DNA of 64,000 bases, taken from assembly GCF_006861825.1 (NCBI RefSeq), contig NZ_VDGI01000016.1, positions 1-64,000 on the forward strand, written 5' to 3'. Made by a program: the position numbers and the translations under genes. This DNA comes from Psychrobacillus vulpis. GTDB lineage: Bacteria; Bacillota; Bacilli; Bacillales_A; Planococcaceae. The notes under the pieces are model-generated. The model was not told where the DNA came from, made no database searches, and saw only the letters and a program-made list of their open reading frames with translations. Positions 1 to 7,521 of this stretch are shown here, one piece after another (position 1 is the stretch's first letter; the number at the start of each line of letters is the position of its first letter).

Positions 1-150
1 CCTAACTGTCTACGCTTAAAGGCTAATGTTACCATTAGCCCTCCAAGACTCGCTACGAGTGAATGGCTAGTTCTTTCTCGACGGGAATCCCACCCGCTAT
101 ATGATACGACCTAGGCTCGGCCGCACAAGCCCTCGTTAGTTGAAGAACTT
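1..150 (+). mobile_element. possible IS200/IS605 right-end / omega-RNA-like remnant
   Basis: This stretch has no ORF but is structured. A perfect 8-bp stem with a 4-nt loop (GGCTAATG at 21-28, CATTAGCC at 33-40) is followed by a 5-bp stem with a 3-nt loop (ACTCG 48-52, CGAGT 56-60). Then comes GGGAATCCCACCCGC at about 83-97. Hairpins followed by a GAATCCCACCC-type string resemble what follows tnpB genes in IS200/IS605 elements, where the guide-RNA scaffold and right end lie. Any tnpB would be left of the window. The closing palindromic half is missing, so it may be a decayed end. The comparison is from memory; confidence is low. Confidence 0.3.
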
Positions 151-199
151 ATTGGTAAGAATTCTTATATGCAAATTAAAAATAAATCGTAATTACTGG

Positions 200-1429
200 T
201 TATTGTGCAAGTAATGCTAACTTGCTTTTAGATGGTGTTTCGTATTTTACTTTTGTGGACTTCTGAACGTAATTTCCACCACCAACTCCATATAAACCTC
301 CATGATTACTGTTATAGTTATAAACTCGGTATTCTTCGCCTTTTTTCAAAGTACGGACCGTAGTCAATGAACCGTTGCTCTCCATTTTGACCAAGTTTGT
401 ATTAGATAGAATCGTAACTTTACCGATTTGCCCTAATTTTAGTTCCGTTTTTCCCCACATAACTTTTACAGGAGGTACATCTAACTTTTTCGTAATGTAA
501 GCAGAGGAAATAAAACCTGCTAACTTTTTATCCTCAGTTTTAACTGGGTACCATACAAATTGGTTTATACTTGTCGAAGATTGATCATATAAGAAATTTC
601 CATCGATAATTAAGGTAGTATTTTTAGCTAAGGATTTTGCAGCTGAAGAAGTACTAGGTTGTGACCTTAATTTTACAGCGTCCTCTGTTATCAATACTTT
701 ATCTCCTACTTGAAATTGATATGCAGAAGTATGCATCTGATCCGTTAAAGTATATTCCATCTTTCTGAATACAATATTTCCACTGCTGTTAGTGTCATAT
801 TCAAAGTCACCTATATTGAAAGGAAACTGCCCTAGTTTCGTATTGTTTATGTAACTGTCTTTTTCAATAAACGTAAAGACTTTTTCTTGATAGGCCTCTG
901 TATTCTTCAATCCACTGGACTGATAAAGAGGACTGTTAACAGGCTTTGTACCGTTATAAGCCATGACGGGAAAGTACCAATTTTCGATCACTTCTGGTCC
1001 TGTCTCTTTTATTTTAGGCAGATCGGTACGTTGATACATACTGCTAAGAATTTCGACGCCTGCCTGAATATTGTAGTTGATATCGTATTTCAATTTCTCT
1101 TGATCATAGCCTGGTTTATTGGTAATTTGCATTAGACCGATCCCTTTATCTTTTGAGATTACAGGCTGGCCATTCTCATCAAATTGTTTCCAACCACCAT
1201 TTTCTCTTGAAGCCACAGCTTTTACAACTTCGGGAGGGATTTTTGCCGCTAAAGCCGCATTCGTAAGTAAGCAGTTCATATGCTGAAAAGAGGGATTTTG
1301 GTTTGGCTTAATTTCACCATATGATGAACATTTAGATGTCAATGTTGACTCAGCGAAAGCTTCTTCATTAGAGCAACCTAGGAGCATTAAACAGGTTAAG
1401 AATCCTGCTCTCATTTTGATAGATTTCAT
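200..1429 (-). CDS. lipoprotein with lytic transglycosylase (SLT) domain and SH3-like region
   Basis: The predicted 409-aa protein is exported. It has a Lys/Arg-rich N-terminus, a hydrophobic stretch and the lipobox L-L-G-C around residue 19, so it is probably anchored by diacylglyceryl-cysteine on the outer face of the membrane. Residues about 55-190 look like a goose-type/SLT transglycosylase fold (catalytic-type SRENGG, then GIGLMQIT, later AYNG), suggesting cleavage of peptidoglycan glycan strands. The middle (about 240-320) reads like a bacterial SH3 domain that could bind the wall. The start at 1429 was preferred over an in-frame ATG 15 bases upstream because GGAG lies 9 bases before it; the earlier ATG has no ribosome binding site. 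It stands alone and faces away from czcD. Confidence 0.8.
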   Translation of the reverse strand: MKSIKMRAGFLTCLMLLGCSNEEAFAESTLTSKCSSYGEIKPNQNPSFQHMNCLLTNAALAAKIPPEVVKAVASRENGGWKQFDENGQPVISKDKGIGLMQITNKPGYDQEKLKYDINYNIQAGVEILSSMYQRTDLPKIKETGPEVIENWYFPVMAYNGTKPVNSPLYQSSGLKNTEAYQEKVFTFIEKDSYINNTKLGQFPFNIGDFEYDTNSSGNIVFRKMEYTLTDQMHTSAYQFQVGDKVLITEDAVKLRSQPSTSSAAKSLAKNTTLIIDGNFLYDQSSTSINQFVWYPVKTEDKKLAGFISSAYITKKLDVPPVKVMWGKTELKLGQIGKVTILSNTNLVKMESNGSLTTVRTLKKGEEYRVYNYNSNHGGLYGVGGGNYVQKSTKVKYETPSKSKLALLAQ

Positions 1430-1632
1430 GCATTCATTCTCCATTCATTTAATATTTTATATTTATTAGTATATTTTACCATGAAAGATGAATGAAGAAA
1501 TGATTTTTAGGAATAAAATGGATCACTCTATTAAACTCTCACAAGAATATAAGAATACAATTTGTGCTAAAAGAGACCAACAAGTTTATCCTCTATTTTA
1601 AGGATTTGGTTAGTAAAGCTGTTGGACGAGGG

Positions 1633-1661
1633 AAAACTGGTTAGGTATACTCCCCAGTTTT
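1633..1661. terminator. weak hairpin with T-run in the 1430-1892 gap
   Basis: AAAACTGG (1633-1640) pairs with CCAGTTTT (1654-1661) over a 13-base loop, and more T follows. No gene ends just upstream on the plus strand, so its role is unclear. The rest of the gap from 1430 to about 1790 shows nothing else that I can support. Confidence 0.3.
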
Positions 1662-1796
1662 TTATTTGACTATGTTAAAGAGATTAATTTCTACTAAAGA
1701 CGATTTTTGATTTTCATTATATAATTTGATATTTTCCCCATTAGTAAATTAGGTTATTTCACATGATGAACTTTAAAAATTGTCCCTGTTTAATTG

Positions 1797-1825
1797 TTGA
1801 CAATAGATAATTAGGAATATAATAT
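1797..1825 (+). promoter_or_regulatory. sigma-A-type promoter of czcD-czrA
   Basis: TTGACA at 1797-1802 is a consensus -35. TAATAT at 1820-1825 lies 17 bases further on; the overlapping TATAAT at 1818-1823 would give 15. The probable start of transcription falls inside the palindrome at 1828-1851, as expected for a repressed promoter. Confidence 0.7.
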
Positions 1826-1827
1826 GT

Positions 1828-1851
1828 ATATATGAGTATATAATCATATAT
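1828..1851 (+). promoter_or_regulatory. ArsR/SmtB-type operator (probable CzrA site)
   Basis: ATATATGA (1828-1835), 8 bases, then TCATATAT (1844-1851) form a perfect inverted repeat. The ATATGA-N-TCATAT shape matches the 12-2-12 operators of CzrA/SmtB repressors. It lies just after the -10 box, so CzrA (2913-3227) binding would block transcription until Zn, Co or Cd is bound. Confidence 0.7.
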
Positions 1852-1892
1852 TAAGTTTAGGAGTTAAATGCAAATTAGAAGGAGGGATTTTT

Positions 1893-2840
1893 ATGGCCAA
1901 TAGTCACAATCATGCACATGGTGAAAATAAAAAAGTATTACTGATTTCGTTTTTTATCATTACCAGCTATATGCTTGTAGAAGCTGTAGGGGGTTATATT
2001 ACAAACAGTCTTGCTCTTCTTTCTGATGCAGGGCATATGCTAAGCGATGCCGTATCCCTTGGGATTGCCCTATTAGCATTTACATTTAGTGAAAAAGCAG
2101 CAAATGCTAGTAAAACCTATGGCTATAAACGTTTTGAAATTTTAGCAGCTGTCTTAAACGGTGTGACGCTTATTTTAATTGCTTTTTTTATTTTTTATGA
2201 AGCAATTGAATGTTTTGCAAATCCGCCAGAAGTGGCAACAAACGGTATGCTTGTTATTAGCATTATTGGATTAGCTGTGAATATCCTTGTGGCTTGGATA
2301 ATGATGCGTGGCAGTGATACGAAAGAAAATTTGAATATGCGTGGGGCATTTCTCCATGTGATTAGCGATATGCTAGGATCAGTTGGCGCTATTATTGCAG
2401 CATTACTGATTATGTTCTTTGGTTGGGGTTGGGCTGACCCATTAGCAAGTGTCATCGTCGCAGCACTAGTTTTACGCAGTGGCTATTATGTAACGAAAGC
2501 TTCGCTGCATGTATTGATGGAGGGCACGCCTCCCAATGTAAGTGTAAGCGACATCGTTAAAACAATTGAACAGACAAAGGGAATCCTAGGCGTTCATGAT
2601 TTACACATTTGGTCCATTACAAGTGGTTTAAATGCACTTTCTTGCCATGTGGTGGTCGAGGAACAAATGACGATTGAGGAAGGCGAAAAGCTACTACGTA
2701 AAATGGAACATGATTTAGAGCATAAAAATATCCAGCATGTGACGATTCAGTTGGAATCTGCAGCTCATAAATGTGATAATTCTATTTTATGTACAGCAAA
2801 AGCAGATGTCTCAGCTGCACATGCACACCACCATCACTAA
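1893..2840 (+). CDS. czcD: cation diffusion facilitator, Zn/Co/Cd efflux
   Basis: This 315-aa membrane protein is an antiporter of the CDF family that exports divalent metals, mainly Zn(II), from the cytoplasm. The sequence shows six hydrophobic segments between about residues 15 and 205. The paired metal-binding motifs are H-x-x-x-D in TM2 (GHMLSDAVSL) and in TM5 (HVISDMLGS). A cytoplasmic C-terminal domain of about 100 aa follows. Both tips are histidine-rich: SHNHAH at the N-terminus and AHAHHHH at the end, likely metal-collecting. AGGAGGG lies 6 bases before the ATG. The regulator czrA follows 72 bases later with no terminator between, so the two form one metal-induced operon. Confidence 0.93.
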   Translation: MANSHNHAHGENKKVLLISFFIITSYMLVEAVGGYITNSLALLSDAGHMLSDAVSLGIALLAFTFSEKAANASKTYGYKRFEILAAVLNGVTLILIAFFIFYEAIECFANPPEVATNGMLVISIIGLAVNILVAWIMMRGSDTKENLNMRGAFLHVISDMLGSVGAIIAALLIMFFGWGWADPLASVIVAALVLRSGYYVTKASLHVLMEGTPPNVSVSDIVKTIEQTKGILGVHDLHIWSITSGLNALSCHVVVEEQMTIEEGEKLLRKMEHDLEHKNIQHVTIQLESAAHKCDNSILCTAKADVSAAHAHHHH

Positions 2841-2912
2841 CTGGTGTATTAGGACTACCAATAGTAAAATAGTGAACTAATAAGATTGTTATTACAGGAG
2901 GTGTTGAAAAGT

Positions 2913-3227
2913 ATGGCGGAAGAAGTACAAACTATTACACATGAATTAGATGAAGAAACACTATTTGTCGTATCCCAGACGTTTAAAGCGTTAAGTGATC
3001 CAACACGTATTCGTATATTAAATTTACTTTGTTGCGACGAGCACTCTGTGAATGATATTGCAGAGGCGCTTAATTTAGGTCAGTCCACGGTATCTCATCA
3101 GCTCCGTTTTTTGAAAAATTTACGTTTAGTAAAATTTCGACGTGAAGGGACAACTTTGTATTATTCAAGCGATGATGACCATATTATGAATCTGTTGCAT
3201 CAAGCGATTGGTCATGCAAAGCATTAA
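2913..3227 (+). CDS. czrA: ArsR/SmtB-family metal-sensing repressor CzrA
   Basis: This 104-aa winged-helix repressor dissociates from the czcD operator when Zn(II)/Co(II) binds. The recognition helix is [17 protein letters not shown]. The C-terminal helix holds D-x-H at the start of DDDHIMNLL and H-x-x-H in GHAKH. The spacing from the first His (+11 and +14) is that of the alpha-5 site of S. aureus CzrA. A Cys pair before Asp (LLCCDEHS) sits where CadC/SmtB have their alpha-3 site. AGGAGG ends 11 bases before the ATG chosen here; longer in-frame TTG starts overlap the ribosome binding site. Confidence 0.9.
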   Translation: MAEEVQTITHELDEETLFVVSQTFKALSDPTRIRILNLLCCDEHSVNDIAEALNLGQSTVSHQLRFLKNLRLVKFRREGTTLYYSSDDDHIMNLLHQAIGHAKH

Positions 3228-3250
3228 AATACATTATATATTTCGAATTG

Positions 3251-3292
3251 AAATAGAGTTGGTTCAAAAATTTTTGTGCAACTCTATTTTTA
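3251..3292 (+). terminator. intrinsic terminator of czcD-czrA
   Basis: AAATAGAGTTG (3251-3261) pairs perfectly with CAACTCTATTT (3279-3289) and is followed by T residues, 24 bases after the czrA stop. Confidence 0.85.
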
Positions 3293-3452
3293 CTTATAGA
3301 TTATTTTAGTTTTAATTACGATATGTAAGAAATAGCCTTCGTATTGAAAAATAACAAAAAAGTAATTGTCATATAAAAATCCATCCTTATACCACTATAT
3401 CACCCCCGTTAGTTTAAGAAATACTCCTTGGCTACCCCTCCCACTCTTCAAG

Positions 3453-3682
3453 AAGGCCACTGAAAAAGTATTATTCTAATAAATTTTCTATCAAATAGTC
3501 GTTAAGAGAATTTATCGCTTTGGCATTCGCTTTCCGCGGGCGAGCGACGAGCCTCCTCCTTCGTGCGGGGTCTCGTCTGTCTCGCTTTCCCGCAGGAGTC
3601 TCATGCGTCGCGCTAAATTCTCTTAAATAAATACAGCAAATTGTTCCTACAAAAATACTAATTCGAGTTTTTCAGTGCCCTC
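3453..3682. mobile_element. MITE-like element, copy 1 (about 230 bp)
   Basis: It is bounded by inverted ends GGCCACTGAAAAA (3455-3467) and TTTTTCAGTGCCC (3668-3680). A 9-bp direct repeat CTCTTCAAG occurs on both sides (3444-3452 and 3683-3691), which reads as a target-site duplication. The GC-rich centre is itself palindromic. The same element, in the opposite orientation, is at 16708-16946 and 51454-51692. There is no ORF, so it needs a transposase in trans; the IS1182-type remnant at 50561-51978 has the same ends. It has landed inside the recurrent palindrome seen at 3683-3716. Confidence 0.85.
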
Positions 3683-3716
3683 CTCTTCAAGTAATCTGTC
3701 CCTTTAGTTGAACAAG
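3683..3716. repeat. recurrent 34-bp imperfect palindrome, interrupted by the MITE
   Basis: CTTCAAGTAATCTGTCCC followed by TTTAGTTGAACAAG is one copy of a motif with consensus TTATTCAACTAA - CCTGCCCCG - TTAGTTGAATAAG. Other copies are at 4089, 5418, 6011 and 28040, with half copies at about 128, 3401 and 6277. Confidence 0.55.
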
Positions 3717-3782
3717 GGTGTAGCTTTGGTTCAACTTACCTTTCACTTGTTCATATAATGTATTGAGAGGAGGCGTAACAGA

Positions 3783-3968
3783 ATGGATCGATTTATTCTT
3801 TTAATGTTAGCTTGTATACTTGCTGGTTTTGCATTATTAAAAGTTCCTTTAGCAGGTACTTTCTTAGCAGGATTAGAGCCAATAACTAACTTAATCGGTA
3901 TTTTAGCTATTGTAATTTTCTCTCTTTTCCTAATATTTAAAGGATTAATGGCACTACTGGGGAAATAA
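3783..3968 (+). CDS. small hydrophobic membrane protein, 61 aa
   Basis: I do not recognise the family. The 61-aa product has two hydrophobic segments (about residues 4-26 and 35-58) separated by a short Gly/Glu/Pro turn (GLEPITN). It ends in Gly-Lys, so it should be a two-pass membrane miniprotein. The ribosome binding site GAGAGGAGGCG lies about 8 bases before the ATG, which is strong evidence that it is translated. It stands alone between a MITE and an IS3-type remnant. It could be a holin-like or stress miniprotein, but nothing in the sequence decides this. Confidence 0.65.
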   Translation: MDRFILLMLACILAGFALLKVPLAGTFLAGLEPITNLIGILAIVIFSLFLIFKGLMALLGK

Positions 3969-3983
3969 AAAGAAGTTAACATT

Positions 3984-4084
3984 AACTACACCCCAATTGT
4001 TTGAACACATTTAACATTTGGAGGTGTAGTTTTTCTATGACTAAATATTCTTTAGGTACTAAATTAAAGGCTGTTCATACATAG
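3984..4084 (+). mobile_element. left-end remnant of an IS3/IS150-group element with start of orfA
   Basis: AACTACACC (3984-3992) pairs with GGTGTAGTT (4023-4031), followed by a T-run. GGAGGTG inside the 3' arm then serves an ATG at 4037 whose reading begins MTKYSLGTKLKAVHT and stops at 4082-4084. A hairpin carrying the ribosome binding site just before an MTKYS..TKLKAV N-terminus is how IS150-type orfA genes begin. Only 15 codons remain, so this would be a dead end-fragment. The hairpin may also terminate transcription of 3783-3968. Confidence 0.45.
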
Positions 4085-4088
4085 CCCC

Positions 4089-4121
4089 TTATTCAACTAA
4101 ACTGCCCCGTTAGCTTAATTA
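4089..4121. repeat. recurrent imperfect palindrome
   Basis: TTATTCAACTAA / ACTGCCCCG / TTAGCTTAATTA: two roughly complementary 12-base arms around a 9-base GC-rich loop. It sits on the downstream side of the hydrolase gene 4309-5202. Confidence 0.55.
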
Positions 4122-4308
4122 CGGGTATAATCACCGCCTACTTGTTCCTACTACTTCCGTTAATTCTATATTGAAGTACTTAAAGGGGCACCATGCAAAG
4201 GTAGCCTTTTTTATACACCTCTTGTTTCATTTTCGATCAACTCACGAATCTTGGCGGATTACGGATCGATCTTGCTCTGGCCACACAATAAAATGCTCTT
4301 ACAGCACG

Positions 4309-5202
4309 TCAGTCCCGTCCCGCCTCGTAAAACTTCTGCGCCACCATGTCCGGCCTTGTGCGAGTATCCGTAAAGTGGTCCCCGTCGCCGACGATAAGGC
4401 GGAACTGACCGAGCCGTGTGGACATATGCGGATTCCAGCCGTAACCCTCTCCTTGTGGCAATGCATTGTCTTGGAAAAAATATACATAACTTTTTGGTAT
4501 AGGCAACTCATAGAACGCTTTAAGATCCAGCTTCTCGAAAAGCGGTCTAGCCGGTTCCGGAGTGACGCCTGTATACATTCGTTTGGCTTCCTCCAATGTG
4601 GCCGTATTGACGAACATATCCCGAAACAGTGGAAACGGAAGCATGATCGTATCATCCTTCGAGCCGGCTCTGAGTTGCTCGAAACCTTGTCTCGTTTGGG
4701 GCGGTAACTCGTCGGCAACAGATTCGCCATCTTTCAGTACGAACGCATCCCAGAAGACGAGGCGCTTGATGCGATCCGGTACCTGTTCTGCAACCTTTTG
4801 GATGACAGTTCCGCCGAAGCTGTGCCCGACGAGAACGAAGTTGCGTAGGTTCAGCTTCGTTATAAAATCAACGACGGACTTCGTAATCATCGCATGCGTG
4901 ACATCTTTGTTCGGATCTTTGCCGTGACCTGCGTATTCCGGCGTATAGACGACATGCCCTTGACTGCGCAGCACTGCCGCTATGCCGTCCCAGAAGTGAG
5001 CGTCAGCCCAAGAGCCATGCACAAGCACGAAGGTAAGGCGTTGCTGTGCGGGTAAACGGTATCTTTCATCCGATTCGAGGGCACCATTGCTCCAGAGCCA
5101 CCATCCTTCAGAATAAGGGGAGTTATAATAACCGCGGGGCATAAACCTATAATCGGGATAGGGGTATTGATGAATTTCTTGGAGATAAGGAAACATGTAC
5201 AA
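4309..5202 (-). CDS. alpha/beta hydrolase (esterase-like)
   Basis: The 297-aa product is a cytosolic alpha/beta-hydrolase. The visible catalytic elements are oxyanion motif VHGSWADAHFW (about residue 60), nucleophile elbow GHSFGG (about 127) and the final histidine in GDGDHF (about 275). This is the EstC/methylesterase-like branch; the substrate is not evident. The first 45 residues are a Tyr/Pro-rich extension. The TTG at 5202 and the in-frame ATG at 5196 both sit behind AGAGGA; either could be the start. The gene is visibly richer in G+C than its neighbours and lies between two copies of the recurrent palindrome (4089, 5418), which suggests recent acquisition. The 215 bases behind it up to 5417 contain no convincing gene. 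Confidence 0.8.
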   Translation of the reverse strand: MYMFPYLQEIHQYPYPDYRFMPRGYYNSPYSEGWWLWSNGALESDERYRLPAQQRLTFVLVHGSWADAHFWDGIAAVLRSQGHVVYTPEYAGHGKDPNKDVTHAMITKSVVDFITKLNLRNFVLVGHSFGGTVIQKVAEQVPDRIKRLVFWDAFVLKDGESVADELPPQTRQGFEQLRAGSKDDTIMLPFPLFRDMFVNTATLEEAKRMYTGVTPEPARPLFEKLDLKAFYELPIPKSYVYFFQDNALPQGEGYGWNPHMSTRLGQFRLIVGDGDHFTDTRTRPDMVAQKFYEAGRD

Positions 5203-5417
5203 GACATCCTCTCAAATCGACATATAATATCAGCTTATGCCCACTGCTTTTGAGAGGTTCCCATACTCGATACGACGAAAAAAGCCGCAAGAGAGAACGG
5301 TGGAGAAACTGAAATAACCGTACTGATTCCAAACGGTGAAAATAACAATTTGTAGGAAAAAGCAATTGTTATAACCCTGACCCCAACCACCAATATGGTA
5401 CGGCTCAACGTAATTGA

Positions 5418-5450
5418 TATTCAATTATCCTGCCCCTTTAGTTCAAGAAG
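5418..5450. repeat. recurrent imperfect palindrome
   Basis: ATATTCAATTATCCTGCCCC then TTTAGTTCAAGAAG, between the hydrolase and the following acetyltransferase. Confidence 0.5.
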
Positions 5451-5480
5451 AAAAGGGCGTTACCCATTAAGTAACACCCC
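5448..5480 (-). terminator. terminator of acetyltransferase 5503-5958
   Basis: On the minus strand GGGGTGTTAC (5480-5471) pairs with GTAACGCCC (5463-5455) and runs into TTTTCTTC, directly after the gene's stop codon. Confidence 0.7.
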
Positions 5481-5502
5481 AACTAATTCAATATAAGCAA
5501 GA

Positions 5503-5958
5503 TTAAATTTCTTTTTCCATCAAAACATTTGTAGTCTGATAACCTAATTTCTCATATAATCCTCTTGCGACCTTGTTATGACCAAAAACATGAAGACCTA
5601 TTTTAATCATTCCAAGTTTTTTCCCAACACTCTCTATTTGCTTCATTGCTTCCTTAGAATACCCAAATCCTTGGTATTCTTTTAATATATTAATATCATA
5701 TATAAATCCTTCTTCTTCGGATTTTTGTGCTAGCCATATAACTCCAATTGCCTTGTCCTCTTTTAGAATAGTGTATAAGAAATTATTTTTAGTTTTCTCA
5801 CCTTTTGGCAGAAGCTTTGTATATTCATCTTTTGCTTTACTTATTGACTCTTCCTCATTCCAATTTCCCGACAAAACTTTTTCTTTCGCATATCCTTCAA
5901 TTGCTGAAGTAATATATTCTTGATACTCATATGAATTCATTAATATTAATTTAACCAT
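5503..5958 (-). CDS. GNAT-family N-acetyltransferase
   Basis: This is a single-domain acetyl-CoA-dependent acetyltransferase of 151 aa. The acetyl-CoA pyrophosphate loop is visible as YQGFGYSKEAM (consensus Q/RxxGxG/A). Beta-5/alpha-4 follows (IGLHVFGHNKVARGLYEKLGYQ), the classic 'N..A..LYEKLGF' ending. The acceptor is unknown. The start at 5958 is preferred because GGGGGAG precedes it by 9 bases; the longer ATG at 5982 lacks a site. It is a single gene with its own terminator, lying between palindromes at 5418 and 6011. Confidence 0.85.
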   Translation of the reverse strand: MVKLILMNSYEYQEYITSAIEGYAKEKVLSGNWNEEESISKAKDEYTKLLPKGEKTKNNFLYTILKEDKAIGVIWLAQKSEEEGFIYDINILKEYQGFGYSKEAMKQIESVGKKLGMIKIGLHVFGHNKVARGLYEKLGYQTTNVLMEKEI

Positions 5959-6010
5959 TACCTTATTCTCCCCCTTATCCATTAACTTCTACAAAGAATC
6001 ATTTAATTCC

Positions 6011-6044
6011 TTCTTCAACTAACCTGCCCCGTTAGTACAATAAG
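6011..6044. repeat. recurrent imperfect palindrome
   Basis: TTCTTCAACTAA / CCTGCCCCG / TTAGTACAATAAG. A left half copy (TTGTTCAACTAACCTGCC) follows at 6277-6294; the two bracket the small ORF 6089-6214. Confidence 0.55.
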
Positions 6045-6046
6045 CA

Positions 6047-6214
6047 TTAGTGATTATCCGTTTCTAATTCTGTTACTAACTTACAAAGTTAGCCAACGAT
6101 GTATTCTCTTTGTGTACTTTCTTGAATATCCTTATTTTCTACAAAGTCCTTCATTCCTTTTTTTATAACTGACCATAGAGGCGTATTTCCAAATTGTATA
6201 TATGGATACGACAT
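6047..6214 (-). pseudogene. small protein gene with an in-frame stop (41 + 13 codons)
   Basis: AGGAGG lies 12 bases before the ATG at 6214. The frame reads 41 codons (MSYPYIQFGN..., ending REYIVG) to a TAA at 6091-6089. It stays open for another 13 codons (LCKLVTELETDNH) to a TAA at 6049-6047. The tail looks like genuine sequence, so a Tyr (TAT) to TAA change probably shortened a protein of about 55 aa. The composition is charged and soluble; I remember similar short Bacillus hypotheticals ending YIVGYLCK but cannot check. The shortened form may still be made. Confidence 0.5.
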
Positions 6215-6412
6215 AGTAAAAAAATTCCTCCTAAATCATCGGATTGTACTCTTATTTAAACTACATTATATTTCCTTGTTCAACTAACCTGCCGTCACAG
6301 TATTCCCCCTTTATGATTTTCCTTCTCTTTACTTGAATAACTCCCTTATATTAACTTCGATGATTGAGTCACTTATATACAAAACTTTTTCCACACGTGT
6401 TTTAATAAATAA

Positions 6413-6456
6413 AGCCTAATTCTCAGTGTTTTAACCGAGAAATTAGGCTCTTTTTT
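6413..6456. terminator. hairpin terminator
   Basis: AGCCTAATTCTC (6413-6424) pairs with GAGAAATTAGGCT (6437-6449) apart from one unpaired base, followed by TTTTTT on the plus strand; the minus side is also T-rich. It lies 60 bases after the end of the minus-strand DinB gene and could serve it. Confidence 0.65.
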
Positions 6457-6516
6457 CCTTAATCGAGGTTTAACACTATTACTAGAACTGACGAATCGGC
6501 TAAATTTATTCATCGT

Positions 6517-6987
6517 TTATTCATGGCTCTTCCTATACGCATTCCTCACCCGCTCGATCTGAGCGAGATGTCCACGGACATGATCAACGCGATATTCTAG
6601 CAATTCTTTAAAGGTGAAACGCTCGGCGTCAGGATACACTCCCACTCGCTCGCCTTGTTCGTTTGTTAGTTGTTCCAGCATCGGAAGCATACTAGCACGC
6701 AACAATTGGAATAGAAGCAAGTGATGCTCTCGGTCTAACCGATCATACCCCAACCCATTCGCCCAAGCGTCCTGGTCAAACGACATTAGAAGTGGCTCAT
6801 CCTCAGACAAAACTTTTTTTAGCCGTTGTGTCGACAATATCTCTGAATCTGCTACATGGATTAGAATCTGATGGATGCTCCATTTGTCCGGTGAGGGCTT
6901 GTATCGAAGCTCTTCCTCAGACAATCCTTCGATGGCTTCCCTTAGCATCCTGTATCCGCGACCATACTCTTTAATCAACTCTTCCAT
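6517..6987 (-). CDS. DinB/YfiT-family metal-dependent protein
   Basis: This 156-aa four-helix-bundle protein belongs to the DinB superfamily, whose members bind a metal through three histidines. Here His is present in ILIHVADSE (about residue 46), and H-x-x-x-H in DHVRGHLAQI (about 135-139) completes the triad. Members act as thiol-dependent S-transferases or have unknown roles; the substrate cannot be read from the sequence. The N-terminal KPSPDKWSIHQIL is typical. AGGAGGG lies before the ATG. It is slightly more GC-rich than the surrounding DNA and is a single gene. Confidence 0.85.
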   Translation of the reverse strand: MEELIKEYGRGYRMLREAIEGLSEEELRYKPSPDKWSIHQILIHVADSEILSTQRLKKVLSEDEPLLMSFDQDAWANGLGYDRLDREHHLLLFQLLRASMLPMLEQLTNEQGERVGVYPDAERFTFKELLEYRVDHVRGHLAQIERVRNAYRKSHE

Positions 6988-7182
6988 TTAAACACCCTCC
7001 TACTTTTTACAAGACTTTCTTATAAAAGGACTTATTAGTGACAAAAACCCAGAAAATAAATACATCCATTCTATTATATATTCCTTTAATTTTGCATTCT
7101 TCTTATGAAAAAGAAAAAACTAAGTTTTATGACCTTGAACTTAATGTTATAGTTTCAGACTCTTCACATTCTATCGTTAGGA

Positions 7183-7521
7183 TTATTTTAGACGAGGATG
7201 GAGTTTTACATCCAATCCAGCCACATCTCCACTATAATAAATACCTTTTTCATCTATTTCTATTTCTCCTACACCCCACCCCAAGAAGTCAGGACTTTCT
7301 ACAAATAAATCAGGTGCGCTTAGTTGTTCAAGGTTTTCACTTTTGTAAGTAATCTTTAAACTCTGAATCTCATTTCCCCAAAGATCATGTTTAGTAATTA
7401 GTTCAACACTCCAATTATTACCTTCCCCTTTGAATGAAAGACCACTATTTTTTTCACAAGAGACTAATATCAACATTAAAGTGATGGTAAAAATGCATAT
7501 AAAAATGTTCTTTAATTCAAG
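7183..7521 (-). pseudogene. small lipoprotein gene that seems to lack a start codon
   Basis: An uninterrupted frame from an upstream TAG (7533-7531) to the stop at 7183 encodes a lipoprotein signal (K-N-I-F-I-C-I-F-T-I-T-L then MLILVSC). A soluble region of about 90 aa follows with no family I recognise (KITYKSENLEQL, GWGVGEIEIDEKGIYYSG). The only in-frame ATG (7476) lies in the middle of the signal peptide. The ribosome binding site GGGGGAGG (7531-7524) lies 15-25 bases before the basic residue, but no ATG, GTG or TTG is in frame there. A TTG exists one frame off, so a small indel probably destroyed the start. Confidence 0.5.

Noticed and set aside
4171-4707. Plus-strand ORF of 178 codons
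   Set aside because: It is the opposite-strand shadow of the alpha/beta hydrolase, whose catalytic motifs are clear.
5230-5424. 64-codon ORF upstream of the hydrolase (PYHIGGWGQGY...)
   Set aside because: It has a TTG start with no ribosome binding site, no recognisable family and lies in GC-rich imported DNA; treated as chance.
3401-6294. A true integron cassette array
   Set aside because: The palindromes are only 34 bp and no integrase is present in the window. Only a cassette-like analogy is justified, so it is kept as a hypothesis in the findings.
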